A stretch of 64,000 nucleotides of DNA from Medicago truncatula (Eukaryota; Streptophyta; Magnoliopsida; Fabales; Fabaceae): positions 6,288,501-6,352,500 of the forward strand of contig NC_053045.1 of the NCBI RefSeq assembly GCF_003473485.1, written 5' to 3'. A program made the position numbers and the translations under genes. Positions 1 through 11,121 of this stretch are shown in pieces (positions within the stretch are counted from its first letter, which is position 1; each line of letters starts with the position of its first letter). The notes under the pieces are model-generated. The model saw nothing but the letters and a program-made list of their open reading frames with translations. It had not been told where the DNA came from and did not search any database.

Positions 1-51
1 GTTGTTTTACTATATGAAGTCCATTTGAAATCTCCACCATTCATTCATTTC

Positions 52-1103
52 TCAAGGACTTTGACCACATATGCTAGAGACTGATGGGAGAGTGTTATTT
101 AACCCCTTGCAGAAGATACGTTTCAGTGATAACTCATTTTCCTTTGAAATCTCAGAAATAGGTGTAGGTGCAGATGCTGGTGCTAACGCAATATCCTGTG
201 AAATCGATGAAGCAGGACCAAGTGCAGCTCCTGAGCTAGTAAGTTCAATTGTAGCACGACGAGGGTTGTTCTTGTGTTTCTCACAAAGTTCCGGCAAAAA
301 TACTCCTAGAGTCACATGAATGCAGCTTAGTTATTGTATAACAAAAATAAAAGGTGAAAATCAAAGCAGCCCTAATGTTACATATACTAAATTATTTGAA
401 CGTGGATTCTCCGGAACGATTTATCTTTTAGTAGAGCTCATTACCCACTTGAACTGAATCACTTAGTTATTTTCTTATATCATGTATTGGTCTTGGGAAG
501 TAAATTTTTTTTTATTCTCATTGACTTTGACAAATGTATGTGATGATGGTAAATAAAATAGTGCATTAACAAACAATTGTTACCTTCTCCAGCAGCCAAA
601 TTAAAGAAAAGGTCAACAATATTGGGACACTTAGAGAAACAAGATGGAGAACAAAGCTTGCTTGTGAAGTAAGGCTCAAAGAAAGCATCAGATGAAATAC
701 CAACAGAACTTCTATCAACACCACATGCTTCTACACATTCGTCTGTCTCTATGTATGCTGCTATTCTCTCCACCATAACTTCAGATGTTCGGCATTGATA
801 CTCGGTTTCACCATTGATATTCTTCTCAGTCTCCAACAAACATCTCTTTCCAGATGAAGCTACTGAGAAAGCACACACTTCCTTTGGCAAGTCCTCACAC
901 ACCATCATAGCTACAATATTAAAATAAGTTAAAGAAAAATAAATTATATTGAAAACTGCATTATATTATATATGCTATAGTTATAAATAAATATAAAGGA
1001 AATGAAATTGAAAATTGTAGGATATAGTATGCATACCAAAAGATGTATGGATGAGAAAAGAAGAGAGTAACAAAATCAAAGGCAATTTTGTTGAGAAAGA
1101 CAT
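52..1103 (-). CDS. PAR1-family secreted cysteine-rich protein, copy 1
   Basis: This is a three-exon gene on the minus strand: exon 1 at 1103-1037, exon 2 at 910-584, exon 3 at 305-52, all with GT-AG introns. The joined length is 648 nt, giving 215 aa with no internal stop. Exon 1 encodes a 22-residue hydrophobic signal peptide beginning [13 protein letters not shown]. Exon 2 holds the cysteine-rich core ([10 protein letters not shown], then [10 protein letters not shown] and [17 protein letters not shown]). Exon 3 carries the [10 protein letters not shown] motif followed by an Ala/Pro/Ser-rich tail ending CGQSP. This fits the plant PAR1 (photoassimilate-responsive) family, whose biochemical role is unknown; members are predicted to be secreted. 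The start was chosen because it gives the signal peptide and is conserved in all three copies. It differs from copy 2 by one residue in exon 2 (Glu versus Gln after ETD), and the introns also align, so the duplication or a conversion event is recent. Confidence 0.9.
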
Positions 1104-1248
1104 GGTTCTACGTAAAAGTATAATTTGGCAAATTAAATATGATGAAATATTAGTTAGGAAAGAAGGAATAATAAAGAGATTTATTTTCTGTGTTTGTGAG
1201 TATGTAATGGGAAGTACGTTGAAGAGATGGTTTGGAAAAGAAAACGAG

Positions 1249-1367
1249 ATGGGTATATATATATATATAGGTTTTTATTTTGCTAGTGGGTATATATCAA
1301 TCATATCATATTAGAGGTTGGAATTGAAGTGGTAAAAACCGCGGTCTGCAATGGACTAATGGAGGCG
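1249..1367 (-). promoter_or_regulatory. Putative promoter of PAR1 copy 1 with conserved upstream box
   Basis: A TATA run lies at about 1254-1269. Upstream of it is the box GAAGTGGTAAAA (1326-1337, plus-strand text), then GGACTAAT followed by GGAGGCG (to 1367). The same order of motifs precedes copies 2 and 3, so it is a shared promoter block. The function of the boxes is inferred from conservation only. Confidence 0.55.
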
Positions 1368-2544
1368 TTTATTTTTTTATTGTTTTTTCTTAAGTATATA
1401 TATTTTTTTTGGGTTATAAGTAACACTAGATTGACACACTTTAAGTGCACAAAATTGAGAATTTGGGGTTTAAATTCCAGTCCTTCACATAATGTCTCCT
1501 ATAGCAAACAATTGAGCTATATTTACGAGACATGAAAACGTTTGTTTATTTATCGAATTTAGTTGGTATATAATGTTAAGGTAAAATTATTGTTTTTTTT
1601 TTTAAAGGCTAAATTTATTAATAACAAATCCTTGTTGAAGACGAGCAAAGACAAGTGAAACAAGATTTACAAAGCAATGGTGTCGTATATAGGTGGAACA
1701 CCTAAAAAGAGAGATACAGACAAAGCAAAGTTCATGTAAAAAACCTCGCAAAAAAAAGCTATATTGATCACCCCCACAAAGAGCTACCAACAACACCCAA
1801 ACAATTACGCAAAACAACCAAACCAAACCGCACAAACTCTCATGAACATTAACAATGGCCATGGCCCCAACCCCCAACCTAAAAGACAACTAAAATTTGT
1901 CCACATATGCAAGCCACTACATCAATATGATTTTCAAACAACAACCAAACAAAACCCATAACTAGAATCCACTGAGAAACATCCATACCAGCCCCTACCA
2001 CAACCTTCCACTACATCTGCACTTCGTCCGACACAAGCCAATACAAAACCAACCAACTTTCGAATTCCAACCCAAAACCTCCCCACAACAGCCCTAAAAA
2101 CCAAACAAAAGCCACACCACCATACACCAACACCCCTGCCATTGCCAAAATTATTGTTATTGTTAACTTATTCTAAGAGAAAATGAGTCTTATAACTCGG
2201 AGTTCGGCTGAGAGGTAAGTAAAGTTTGGTCAAAAGATTGAATTCAGGATCTCCTAAATAATTCATCATATTTATTAATTTCATAGTTTTTATGTTGAAT
2301 CCAGGATCTCCTAAATAGTTCGTCATATTTATTTGTGGATATCATTATCCAATTGAGTTCAATTGTTTAGTTTTTACGGAGATGTTGTTATATTTATTAA
2401 TTGATGTGGCAGCACATCATTGCATACATGTGTAAAAAAACTTTTATGGTAATGGAACACTTATTCGATATTTTTGGGTTACTTAAGGAATTAAGGAAGG
2501 CTTATGGACGCGTCTGGGATGTGCAAAATAGGTCTAGTGTATTA
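1368..2544. other. Intergenic, no supported gene
   Basis: No supported gene. The interval 1600-2150 is C/A-rich on the plus strand and starts with a poly-T run. It could be the 3' end of a decayed retroelement on the minus strand, but no domain could be recognised. Confidence 0.4.
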
Positions 2545-2782
2545 GGGTGTGTTTGGATTGAGGGTTTTGGAAGGGAATGAAGGTTAGTGCTCATTTTTAT
2601 TTTTTAAATTACGAAAAATGTAAAATGTTTGTTTAAAATAAAATGTTTGGATTGGTTATATGATCATTTATCATGTTGTTAATTCAATTTTCTAAAAATC
2701 ATTTTATAATGTCTGTAATTCAAAAAAGAAAAGTAAATCCTCTCCCCACTTCCTCTCCTAAACCCTCCATCCAAACACACCC
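2545..2782. mobile_element. Tourist-like MITE, TTA duplication
   Basis: The inverted ends start GGGTGTGTTTGGAT and finish ATCCAAACACACCC. Inside these, GAGGGTTTTGG on the left matches CTAAACCCTCC on the right. The element is 238 bp and is flanked by TTA at 2542-2544 and 2783-2785, as expected for PIF/Harbinger (Tourist) elements. It has no coding capacity. A similar but one-ended sequence (GGTCCGTTTGGTTCG) follows at about 2788. Confidence 0.75.
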
Positions 2783-2976
2783 TTAGGGTCCGTTTGGTTC
2801 GAGAATTACGTGGGGGAGAGGAGGGGAGGGAAGGGCGGATATTTTAATTAAAAATGTATTTGGTTCGCAAGGAGAGGGAAGGAGTTTTAAAATTATTTTA
2901 TTGTCAATGCTAAATTTTGTAGGCCACAATGTTTTGGCTAGTAGGACTAGTGTTTATCCACAGTACATTTTTCATA

Positions 2977-3923
2977 GGTGGCATTTAGGGTGGGAATGGG
3001 AAAGAGTTTCCCACCATAGCAAAGTTTTTTCTAACCATTAGATCAAATGAGGAACACATTATTATCCTACTCTCTCAACACTAGATTTTTTACACTATCT
3101 TCTACCATCATTCTCTCTCCTGCATGCTCCCTCACCCACCACCAACATCAAACCCACCAATTGTTGTCCAGACTCTAGACTCTATCTCCTGTTGATTCAA
3201 AAGTTCTCTCCTTTTCTTTCTTTCTCTTTCACCATTTTCTCCAACCTCCTCCCACCCTAACTTGTCACTGTTCTCGAATCCCTAATTACATCAATGTCAC
3301 CATTCTTCAACATGATTTAAAGTGTACACACCCTCTTAATTCTGATGTCAATTTTCAATCTCGTTTCCTTATTCAGTTATTTTACCCCAATTCAAATTTT
3401 GATCAAAAAGTGTCAAAAGGTTTGTTTTTTTAGTAAAATGGAAGAGACCCATCATTTGTTTTGTGATAAAAATTAAAACTTTATTGATTCAGATAGTGCT
3501 GTTTTAAAAATGATGTTGAAGTCAGTGATGGTGTAGTTGTTAATGATGAAGTTAAGATAATTCCGATTCATCAAAAAAATTGTTCTGAGTTAAGCTAATT
3601 CTGAATTGTGAACCCAGATTTTACTATGGTTGTAACCCAATTTTTAATTTTTTTTTTTGAGGTAACCAAATTCTTAATGTTGAGTTATCCCGAATTGTCA
3701 CTTTGTTGAAAATTGAAAATTATGAAGCACCACAGTTCATGAGTATTAATGGCGATGGATGTTGCTAAGTTTGATGTGGAGGTTGAAGAAAGCAATGAAA
3801 GAGAAAGAAAAAAATATAATATGGATGGACCATGATAAGATCAATACTACCCTTAAATCCATTGGTCAGAAAAACCTTTTCCATCATGGGAAACTCTTTC
3901 CCTCACCCACCCTAAATGTCACC
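2977..3923. mobile_element. Non-autonomous Mutator-like element A (9-bp TSD)
   Basis: This 947-bp element starts GGTGGCATTTAGGGTGGG and ends with the imperfect inverse (CCCACCCTAAATGTCACC). It is flanked by identical 9-bp duplications TTTTTCATA at 2968-2976 and 3924-3932. The inverted ends extend about 60 bp through the GAAAGAGTTTCCCA segment. No transposase ORF is present. The interior shares a recognisable segment (the CAACACTAGATT region at about 3078) with the element at 4312-5209, so the two are members of one family. Confidence 0.85.
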
Positions 3924-3932
3924 TTTTTCATA

Positions 3933-4302
3933 TGACACAAAATCAATCTCACAAGTTTTTTTTTTTTGCACAAGAATCTAACAAGCCTTTTTACGCAATG
4001 TATCCCTTTTATCTTTCTGCTTTACTTCACACTTATGCATTTCTTAATTCACTAGTTTAAAAACACCAAAAAATTTGTACTTAACACTCTTTATAAGAGT
4101 TAAAGAACCCATAATTGAGGGACACAATTTCTTCCACGCAATTGTTTGAAGTAAAGAGCTATTAATAGATACATCGACTAACTTTTTAAGTTGGACAACA
4201 TATTGTTTTTTTTTTTTTTTTACAAAAAGTTGGACAACAATATTTTATTTACTATTTATATTTGACATCCTCCTGAAAATTGAGCTAGCTCGACCACTGA
4301 GT
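3933..4302. other. Intergenic between two transposons
   Basis: A+T-rich spacer with a poly-T tract at about 4206-4222. No gene or conserved element was seen. Confidence 0.5.
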
Positions 4303-4311
4303 ATATGAATA

Positions 4312-4362
4312 GGCAAAGGCTACGGTAGGAGACTTCTTTAGATCTCCTACCGTAGGAGACTT

Positions 4363-4393
<31 letters not shown>

Positions 4394-5209
4394 GCAAAAT
4401 GGATATCCACCATAGGATGAACTTGAAAAGTTTTGAAGACCATAGTATTATCACACTCTATCAACACTAGATTCTTTTTACACATGTTCCATCATCATTC
4501 TCTCTCCCCCTCCTCCATGGCTCTGCTTACTTACCCCCACCCACCACCACCACCAACGTCCAACAACAGTCTCCCAAATGTAATATTTGGACCAGAAATT
4601 CAACCAATCAATACCATCAATTAACTATATAAATCTTCAATCACCACATCTGTAAAAATCCTCAATCATGTAGAAACCAATTTGTTCTTTCACCATTCTG
4701 TGTTGTTATATTCAAATAATTGTCTATATGTCTCAATAAATTAATCCTCAAATTCACACTTTCATATTCATTAAAGGAAAAAGAACAAATCTTTGACATA
4801 TAATGAGCAATAAATCAAATAGGATTCTCACTTTCATAACCATTAAAATAAAAAGATTACATCTGCAAAAAAATAACACATCTGCAACTAAGAACACAGC
4901 CTGTGGTGGGGACAGATGTGGGGGAAAGAGAAAGGGAGGGAGACGTGGAAGTAAGCGACGGAGGATGTTGTCGGCGGTGGAAGAGAGGAAAGAATGGAAA
5001 GAGACGAAAGTACTTTTTTTCGTGGTGTTGTTTTGTTTTGGTTGAGAGGTTGAAGAAAGTGTAGAAAAAATTCTAGTGTGAAGGGATTATAGTAAGACCA
5101 ATGTTCTTCATCACTCTAATAGTAACATATGTCATTTTTGTTAAAAAATAAATAAATAATGTCTCCTACCGTAGAAGACCCATTCAAGTCTCCTACTGGA
5201 AACGGCACC
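4312..5209. mobile_element. Non-autonomous Mutator-like element B (9-bp TSD)
   Basis: This 898-bp element begins GGCAAAGGCTACGG and ends AACGGCACC, with a clear inverted GTAGGAGAC / GTCTCCTAC core near both ends. It is flanked by identical ATATGAATA copies at 4303-4311 and 5210-5218. The left end carries a doubled GTAGGAGAC motif. The interior resembles element A at 2977-3923. Short ORFs inside are chance readings of low-complexity DNA. Confidence 0.8.
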
Positions 5210-5297
5210 ATATGAATAGGGCTATTGCTGGATCAAACTCCATGGAGGCTCAATAATCAATTCAACGTATAAACATATTGTTTTATAATTTTTTCTT

Positions 5298-5616
5298 GGC
5301 TAAAATATGGTTTTGGTCCCTGCAAATATGTCTCATTTTGGTTTTAGTCCCTGTAAATTTTTTTTGTTGTTTTTGATCCCTGAAAATATGTCTCGTTTTG
5401 GTTTTGGTCCCTGACCCCACTTTTGTGATGATTTGCATATGTGGCACATGATGAGTGAACTCATTTATTAGAAAAATAGTCCCTGCAAAATCTTTTGATT
5501 TGTAAAAAGGTCCTGCAAAATATTTTACTTTTGAAAATAGTCCCTAACAAAAAAAAATTACAGGGACTAAAACCAAAACGAGTCATATTTGCAGGGACCA
5601 AAACCATATTTTAGCC
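5298..5616. mobile_element. Long-TIR MITE (Mutator-like, 9-bp TSD)
   Basis: The 319-bp element has long terminal inverted repeats. Both ends read GGCTAAAATATGGTTTTGG inward, and the match continues for about 60 bp. It is flanked by perfect 9-bp duplications TTTTTTCTT at 5289-5297 and 5617-5625. A one-ended relative lies at 60192. It sits about 130 bp upstream of the conserved promoter block of PAR1 copy 2. Confidence 0.88.
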
Positions 5617-5747
5617 TTTTTTCTTTATTCATGGATAACGAATACAACTAAAATACATATTCCTTGCCAAATTTTGCAGCTTTCCAAAGTCCAAACGCCT
5701 CCACGAATTTTTTTCCCATGTAACATAAAATATAAATAAAAAATAAT

Positions 5748-5885
5748 CGCCTCCATAAGTCCATTAGAAACGAGGAATTTATTTTACTTTTACCACTTCC
5801 ATTTCAACATATAATATAATATACCCACTATTAGCAAAACAAAAATAAAACATTACCTACTAACAAAAGAAAAACTTATATATAC
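5748..5885 (+). promoter_or_regulatory. Putative promoter of PAR1 copy 2
   Basis: It contains CGCCTCC and AGTCCATTAG at 5748-5767 and TTTTACCACTTC at 5788-5799. These are the reverse complements of the boxes upstream of copies 1 and 3, so they lie in the same orientation relative to the gene. A TATA-like sequence is at about 5877-5885, roughly 155 nt before the start codon. Confidence 0.55.
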
Positions 5886-6037
5886 CCATATGTTTTTCAT
5901 TTCCAAATCATATCCATCTTCAACACTTCCCATTACAAATAAACACAAAAACAAAGAAAGAGAAATAATCTATTGTTCCTTCTTTGCTAAATAATATCTC
6001 ATCATATTTGCCAAAACTATACTTTTTACATAGAACC

Positions 6038-7112
6038 ATGTCTTTCTCAACCAAATTGCCTTTGGTTTTGTTACTTTCTTCTTTTCTCATCCATACATCT
6101 TTTGGTATGTATATTATATCCTACAATTTTCAATTTCATTTCCTTGACATTTATTTATACGTATAGCATAATATAATTTTCAATATTATTTATTTTTCTT
6201 TGACTTATTTTTCATGATATATGCATATTAAAACTATTCATGAATATTTGTAGCTATGATGGTATGTGAGGACTTGCCAAAGGAAGTGTGTGCTTTCTCA
6301 GTAGCTTCATCAGGAAAGAGATGTTTGTTGGAGACTGAGAAGAATATCAATGGTGAAACCGAGTATCAATGCCGAACATCTGAAGTTATGGTGGAGAGAA
6401 TAGCAGCATACATAGAGACAGATCAATGTGTGGAAGCATGTGGTGTTGATAGAAGTTCTGTTGGTATTTCATCTGATGCTTTCTTTGAGCCTTACTTCAC
6501 AAGCAAGCTTTGTTCTCCATCTTGTTTCTCTAAGTGTCCCAATATTGTTGACCTTTTCTTTAATTTGGCTGCTGGAGAAGGTAAGACTTGTTTGTTAATG
6601 CACTATTTTATTTACCATCATCACATACATTTGTCAAAGTCAATGTGAATAAAAAAAATATTTTACTTCCCAAGACAAATACATGATATAAGAAAATAAT
6701 TAACTGATTCAGTTCAAGTTGGTAATGAGCTATACTAGAAGATAAATCGTTCGGGAGAACCCAATTTCAAATATACGATAATTGCATAGGACTCTTATTT
6801 TTTATAGTATGGTTTTAACTCTTTTTGTTTTGTTATATACGATAACTAAGCTGCATTAATGTGACAACAGGAGTATTTTTGCCGGAACTTTGTGAGAAAC
6901 ACAAGACCAACCCTCGTCGTGCTACAATTGAACTTACTAGCTCAGGAGCTGCACTTGGTCCTGCTTCATCGATTTCACAGGATATTGCGTTAGCACCTGC
7001 AGCTGCACCTATTTCTGAGATTTCAGAGGACAACGTGCCCCCACAAAAACAACCCCTCTGTGAGGATAGTCCTTTGCAATTGAATGTCACCGCATGTGGT
7101 CAAACTCCGTGA
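6038..7112 (+). CDS. PAR1-family secreted cysteine-rich protein, copy 2
   Basis: Three exons on the plus strand: 6038-6104, 6254-6580 and 6871-7112, with GT-AG junctions (TTTG|GTATGT, TGTAG|CTATG, GAAG|GTAAG, ACAG|GAGTA). The joined CDS is 636 nt, 211 aa. Residues 1-22 are a signal peptide. The core has the cysteine pattern [38 protein letters not shown]. The tail is Ala/Pro-rich and ends CGQTP. The product is a PAR1 (photoassimilate-responsive) family member, probably secreted, of unknown biochemical activity. The neighbour is copy 1, its inverted near-identical duplicate 4.9 kb away start to start. Exon 2 and intron 2 are almost unchanged between the two copies, while the third exons differ by small indels. 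The start is fixed by the signal peptide and conservation. Confidence 0.9.
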
Positions 7113-7689
7113 AAGAAGATTGAATAATGGAGAGGATCTCAATCATGTTGGCATGTAATAATCAAGATTGAAATAGTTTGTGCTTGGTATTGTTTCATTT
7201 TTATGTTATGTAATATGTTTACAATTTCAGATTTGTTTAAGTTCTTGGTAACTCATTTGATATCTATCGTAAATTTTGTATCAATAAATTATGTACTTGC
7301 TTAAAACAATGATGTATCATAAATTAAGATCATATTTGATTCCCCTTTGTCTTAATGCTGAAGGAACCGTTAATAGACTTCTCGGTGGTACTTTCTGGTT
7401 CTGGAGCATGATTGTGCTCAATCCTCTAATCACCTGAATTGTGATTTAGAAGAATGAGTTGTTTCATCCTCCTTGCGCACAAGATCCTCTTCCTCATGAC
7501 TATTGTGGGGTTCATCCTCACATGTGTATCATCAAAAAGACGATTATCATCTTCACGATTGCATTCCAAATTCTCGGGTTGTGGATCAGCGCACACATCA
7601 ATCACATATTGATATTTATGCTTGCTAGTTCTTGCATCATTCGCTGGAGAGACAACAACAGGCTTTACCAGTAGGTTTCTTACCATTGA
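7113..7689. other. 3' flank of PAR1 copy 2
   Basis: Contains the probable 3' UTR and, beyond about 7320, sequence that continues the reading frame of the decayed RNase H fragment without recognisable motifs. No independent gene is supported. Confidence 0.4.
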
Positions 7690-7890
7690 CTTCACTTGTT
7701 CGAACTATAAGTCATGAATCCAAGTGAGAGCATGATATAGACCAAGAGCTTCTCCTATATCCATATCACACATCGATGAGAAGCACGTCGTATTTACAAG
7801 ATCAAATTGACCCTCAACATCGCAAATGAAAATTCCAATCATCACTGGTTTTTGTTGCGATAAAAATGAAACTTTTATGTTGCACTTAGC
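7690..7890 (-). pseudogene. Retroelement RNase H-like domain fragment
   Basis: Read on the minus strand from 7890, the frame gives AKCNIKVSF, then GIFICDVEGQF, then CDMDIGEALGLYHALTWIHDL, interrupted by a TAG stop and followed by FEQV. This matches the plant non-LTR-retroelement and orphan RNase H-like domain: the family normally has KCN(V/I)DASF, a GIGI..RD strand and an (I)GEALG helix. The Asp of the KCNxDASF motif is replaced by Lys, and the frame holds a stop, so it is a relic. No reverse transcriptase was found upstream. Confidence 0.6.
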
Positions 7891-9600
7891 ATATATGTTT
7901 CACTTGTTACTCAAGAGTGCAAAGTGTTAGAGCCGCAGCAAAAATTTGGCTTCTAATAGTGATATGAAATACAATCCTCATTAAAATTGAAAGAGAAAAT
8001 AATGTAGCCTGAATAATAAATTGTATGAAGAAATATAAATGTCTAAAGAAGAAAGATTAAACTTATGATAATATAAAATTGTTCTGCCCTGTTGAAGTAT
8101 TCCATGATTTGGTTTTTATATGTTTCAAAATACTCCAAATTAATGTAGCAAAAAATGCTGCCCTGTGATCATTAGAAGTATGCAGCAGTTGCCAGTTGTA
8201 CTTGTTCGGTGTATTGAATAATTAAAATCATTCTAGAGTACATAACCATCACACATTCCAAATATTTTTATTGGATTCGAAATTACATTATCAAAATGTT
8301 CCCGCATATCGAGATCAATTGTGTCAAAATGTACGATATATGAATCGCCACATGATCACCAAACATAGGCAACACTGACATTTCTTGGGGGCCTTCAGGA
8401 AATTATAAAACACGTGATAGTGGTGGTGACAGCATCTCAGATTGCACCTCTTCTTCTTGTCTTTGTGTCTATGCTCGATTTGAGAACACCGTTTTGCTTG
8501 CCGCTCTTGGCAAACAAAGGCAGCCGATGTAACTCTGCCTTGCCTAATACGATGTGCATCAGTAATTCTCTCCATTATTGAAACAAGGGAAAAGCAAACA
8601 CAATTATAAACCCTACATACGACATAAACCTCAGAAAGCAAGGAAAACATAACATGCATAGTGTCTGGATTGGCCAATATAGATACAACCAACATTCGAA
8701 TTGTACAAGTTGGACATAAACAGAGGAAAATGTGAACTAAAAACGAAAATGAGGAGAATTGATAACTTACCTCTTGATTATGGCTTCCAAAATGGTGAAA
8801 TGCGAAGTTTGTAAGGTGGTTTAGATGGAAAATCAAGTATATTTTAAGGGTTTTAGATCATTTTTTTAATCAATTTGTTAAAGGGAAATGTAAAATGAAC
8901 AGCCAAAAAGTTGTCCACACCGTATATTAATACGGTTTGTTATACAAATTAATTTTTTTAATCATTTTTTTTAACATTGGTTTGTTTGCCATGCTGAATT
9001 GCTTCATATGAAAGCTAAGGTGTGGAATACTTTGTCAATATAACATTACTCAAAATTAAAACAAAACCAATTTAATCACATCATTTAATTTAATTTTATT
9101 TTACTTTTTTCATTTGACTTGACTGTTCTTAAATGTTATTCATTTGTGGTTGTGCTTATAGAAAAGTTGATCTAAATGAGATAGCTTTTCATTTTTCAAC
9201 TACGAAACATATTTCACTGTAAAAAAAAAAACAACAAAACATATTAATTTCTAAGTAGAGATATGAACCCTTTTGTATTAAATAGAATAAAAAACAGAAC
9301 CAAAGAGTGAATATACACCCACCAGAAAGTATAACAAGTAACTTTTCTTATTGAGACAAAATTCACTGTAGATATCAAATGTGATACCAAGAGAAGAAAC
9401 AATTCCAAAATTTGATAATTGGAGAACATGAAATAGTACATAACATAAAAATGAAACATTAACATGCCCAACTCAACTTGATTATTACATTAATCAAAAC
9501 AAATTCAATAACAAGGAATTAATATATTTCCCTCTATATATCCTCTACTATAGTAAACATAGGAATATATAAATTTAATGTTTTGGAAAATTTACACCAT
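7891..9600. other. Intergenic, no supported gene
   Basis: A+T-rich. A 170-codon minus-strand ORF at 8324-8836 was considered, but it shows no recognisable domain. From 9244 to 9600 is the 3' flank of PAR1 copy 3. Confidence 0.45.
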
Positions 9601-9610
9601 CTCTCTAAAA

Positions 9611-10973
9611 TTACAGAGAAGAAGGTGCAGCTGCAGGTGCTAACACAATGTCCTCTGAAACTGAAGAAGCCGGGCCAAATGCAGCTCCGGAGCTCACAAG
9701 CTCGACCATAGCACGACGAGGGTTGGTCTTGTGTTTCTCACATAGTTCTGGCAAAAATACTCCTGTTGTCACATAAATTTAAGGTTTGTTATTATCTATG
9801 CCAATTAACAAATCAAATAGAAAATAAACAAATTCCTATGTTACATTTTTTTTTTTTTTTAATTATTTCATTGTTTTAGTTGAGTACAAGAGCAATATAT
9901 TCCTTGATTAGATTTGAAGTTAAAATATTTTAAGGTATTATGTTACTTTCTTATTGATTGTCGAAGGTAGGAGACAAGAACAGAACATGAATAAACATTG
10001 CTCTAAATGTAAGGAAAGGTGAGCATGATTATTTTTGTGAGAATTAAAAAGAACAAAACTTCCTTGCATAGAAGAATTAAAGAAACTTTAGAATAAAATA
10101 TATGTCACGCTTTAGCCTCCAAAATTGTAGATATTGGACAATTTGGTCTCTTAAACTAATGAAAATACGAAAACATCTCTAAAATATACAAATCTTCATT
10201 CATCTTTATTTTTTTTAGTCAGTCAATTTAGTTTTTAAATTATTCTAGAGAAACCAGTGAGTTTCTATGCAGTATGGATACTCATCGGATTAGACGTGTC
10301 TTAGTGTCGGACTCGTGTCGTGTCTGACGCAGACACTACACCAACACAAATAACTATACTAAATCATATGATTTTCTCAAATTATTAGCAGTGTCGACGT
10401 GTTAATGTTTGTGTCGTGTCAGGTGATAGTGTAAGATTAAAAATGAACAATATTCTTACCCTCTCCAGCAGCCATATTGAAGAAAAGGTCAACAATGTTA
10501 GGGCACTTTTTGTAACAAGCTGGTGAGCAAAGTTTGCCGGTGAATTGTGGCTCAAAGAAAGCATCAGATGAAATACCAACAGAACTTCTATCAACACCAC
10601 ATGCTTCCACACATTGATCTGTCTCTATGTACTCTGAAATTCTCTCCACTATAACTTCAGATGTTCTACATTGATACTCAATTTCACCATTGACACCTTT
10701 CTGAGTCTCCAACAAACATCTCTTCCCTGATGAAGCTACTGAGAAAGTACACACTTCCTTTGGTAAGTCCTCACATACCATTTCAGCTGCAATAATTTAT
10801 GAGTAGTTTTAATATACATATCATAAGAAAAATATTCAAGAAAAAAAATGAACAACTAATTATATTGAAAATAGTATAGTATAAAGAAAAACATTAATAT
10901 ACATACCTAAAGAAGCATGGATGAGAAAAGAAGAAAGTAATAAAACCAATGATAGTTTGGTTGAGAAAGACAT
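9611..10973 (-). CDS. PAR1-family secreted protein, copy 3 (shortened C-terminus)
   Basis: Three minus-strand exons: 10973-10907, 10786-10460 and 9762-9611, again 67 and 327 nt followed by a short third exon of 152 nt. The joined CDS is 546 nt, 181 aa. The signal peptide ([13 protein letters not shown]) and cysteine core ([32 protein letters not shown]) are kept. The third exon begins with the conserved [17 protein letters not shown] motif and stops after APAAAPSSL, about 30 residues earlier than copies 1 and 2, so the terminal CGQ(S/T)P segment is missing. Splice sites and phases are identical to the other copies. Intron 2 is about 700 nt and contains a repeat-like insertion at about 10262-10430. 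It is most likely functional, although the short tail could be derived. Confidence 0.87.
10262..10430. repeat. Repeat-like insertion in PAR1 copy 3 intron 2
   Basis: The segment is dense in GTGTCG/CGACAC-type motifs on both sides (GTGTCGGACTCGTGTCG, CAGTGTCGACGTG). This resembles the subterminal repeats of a small DNA transposon. No clean terminal repeats or target duplication were identified. Confidence 0.3.
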
Positions 10974-11121
10974 GGTTGTAAATGAAGGTATAGTTTGGGA
11001 AAATGGAGAAATTGTATATAGGAAAGAAGGACTAAAAATGTTTTTTTTTTCCTTTGTTTTTGTTGTGTATTTAATGATATAAATGTTGAAGAACTATGAT
11101 ATGGAAAAGGTATCATATAGG

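Noticed and set aside
1602..1889. 95-codon minus-strand ORF of the MSFRLGVG type
   Set aside because: No domain, lies in a C/A-skewed region that looks like a degraded retroelement end; not enough to name a gene.
2786..2900. A second Tourist-like element starting GGTCCGTTTGGTTCG
   Set aside because: Only one end is visible; no matching inverted terminus or duplication was found nearby.
4803..5045. 80-codon ORF inside the Mutator-like element B
   Set aside because: Low-complexity Lys/Arg/Gly reading with no transposase motif; most likely chance.
8324..8836. 170-codon minus-strand ORF
   Set aside because: No recognisable domain, poor initiation context, composition like the surrounding A+T-rich DNA.
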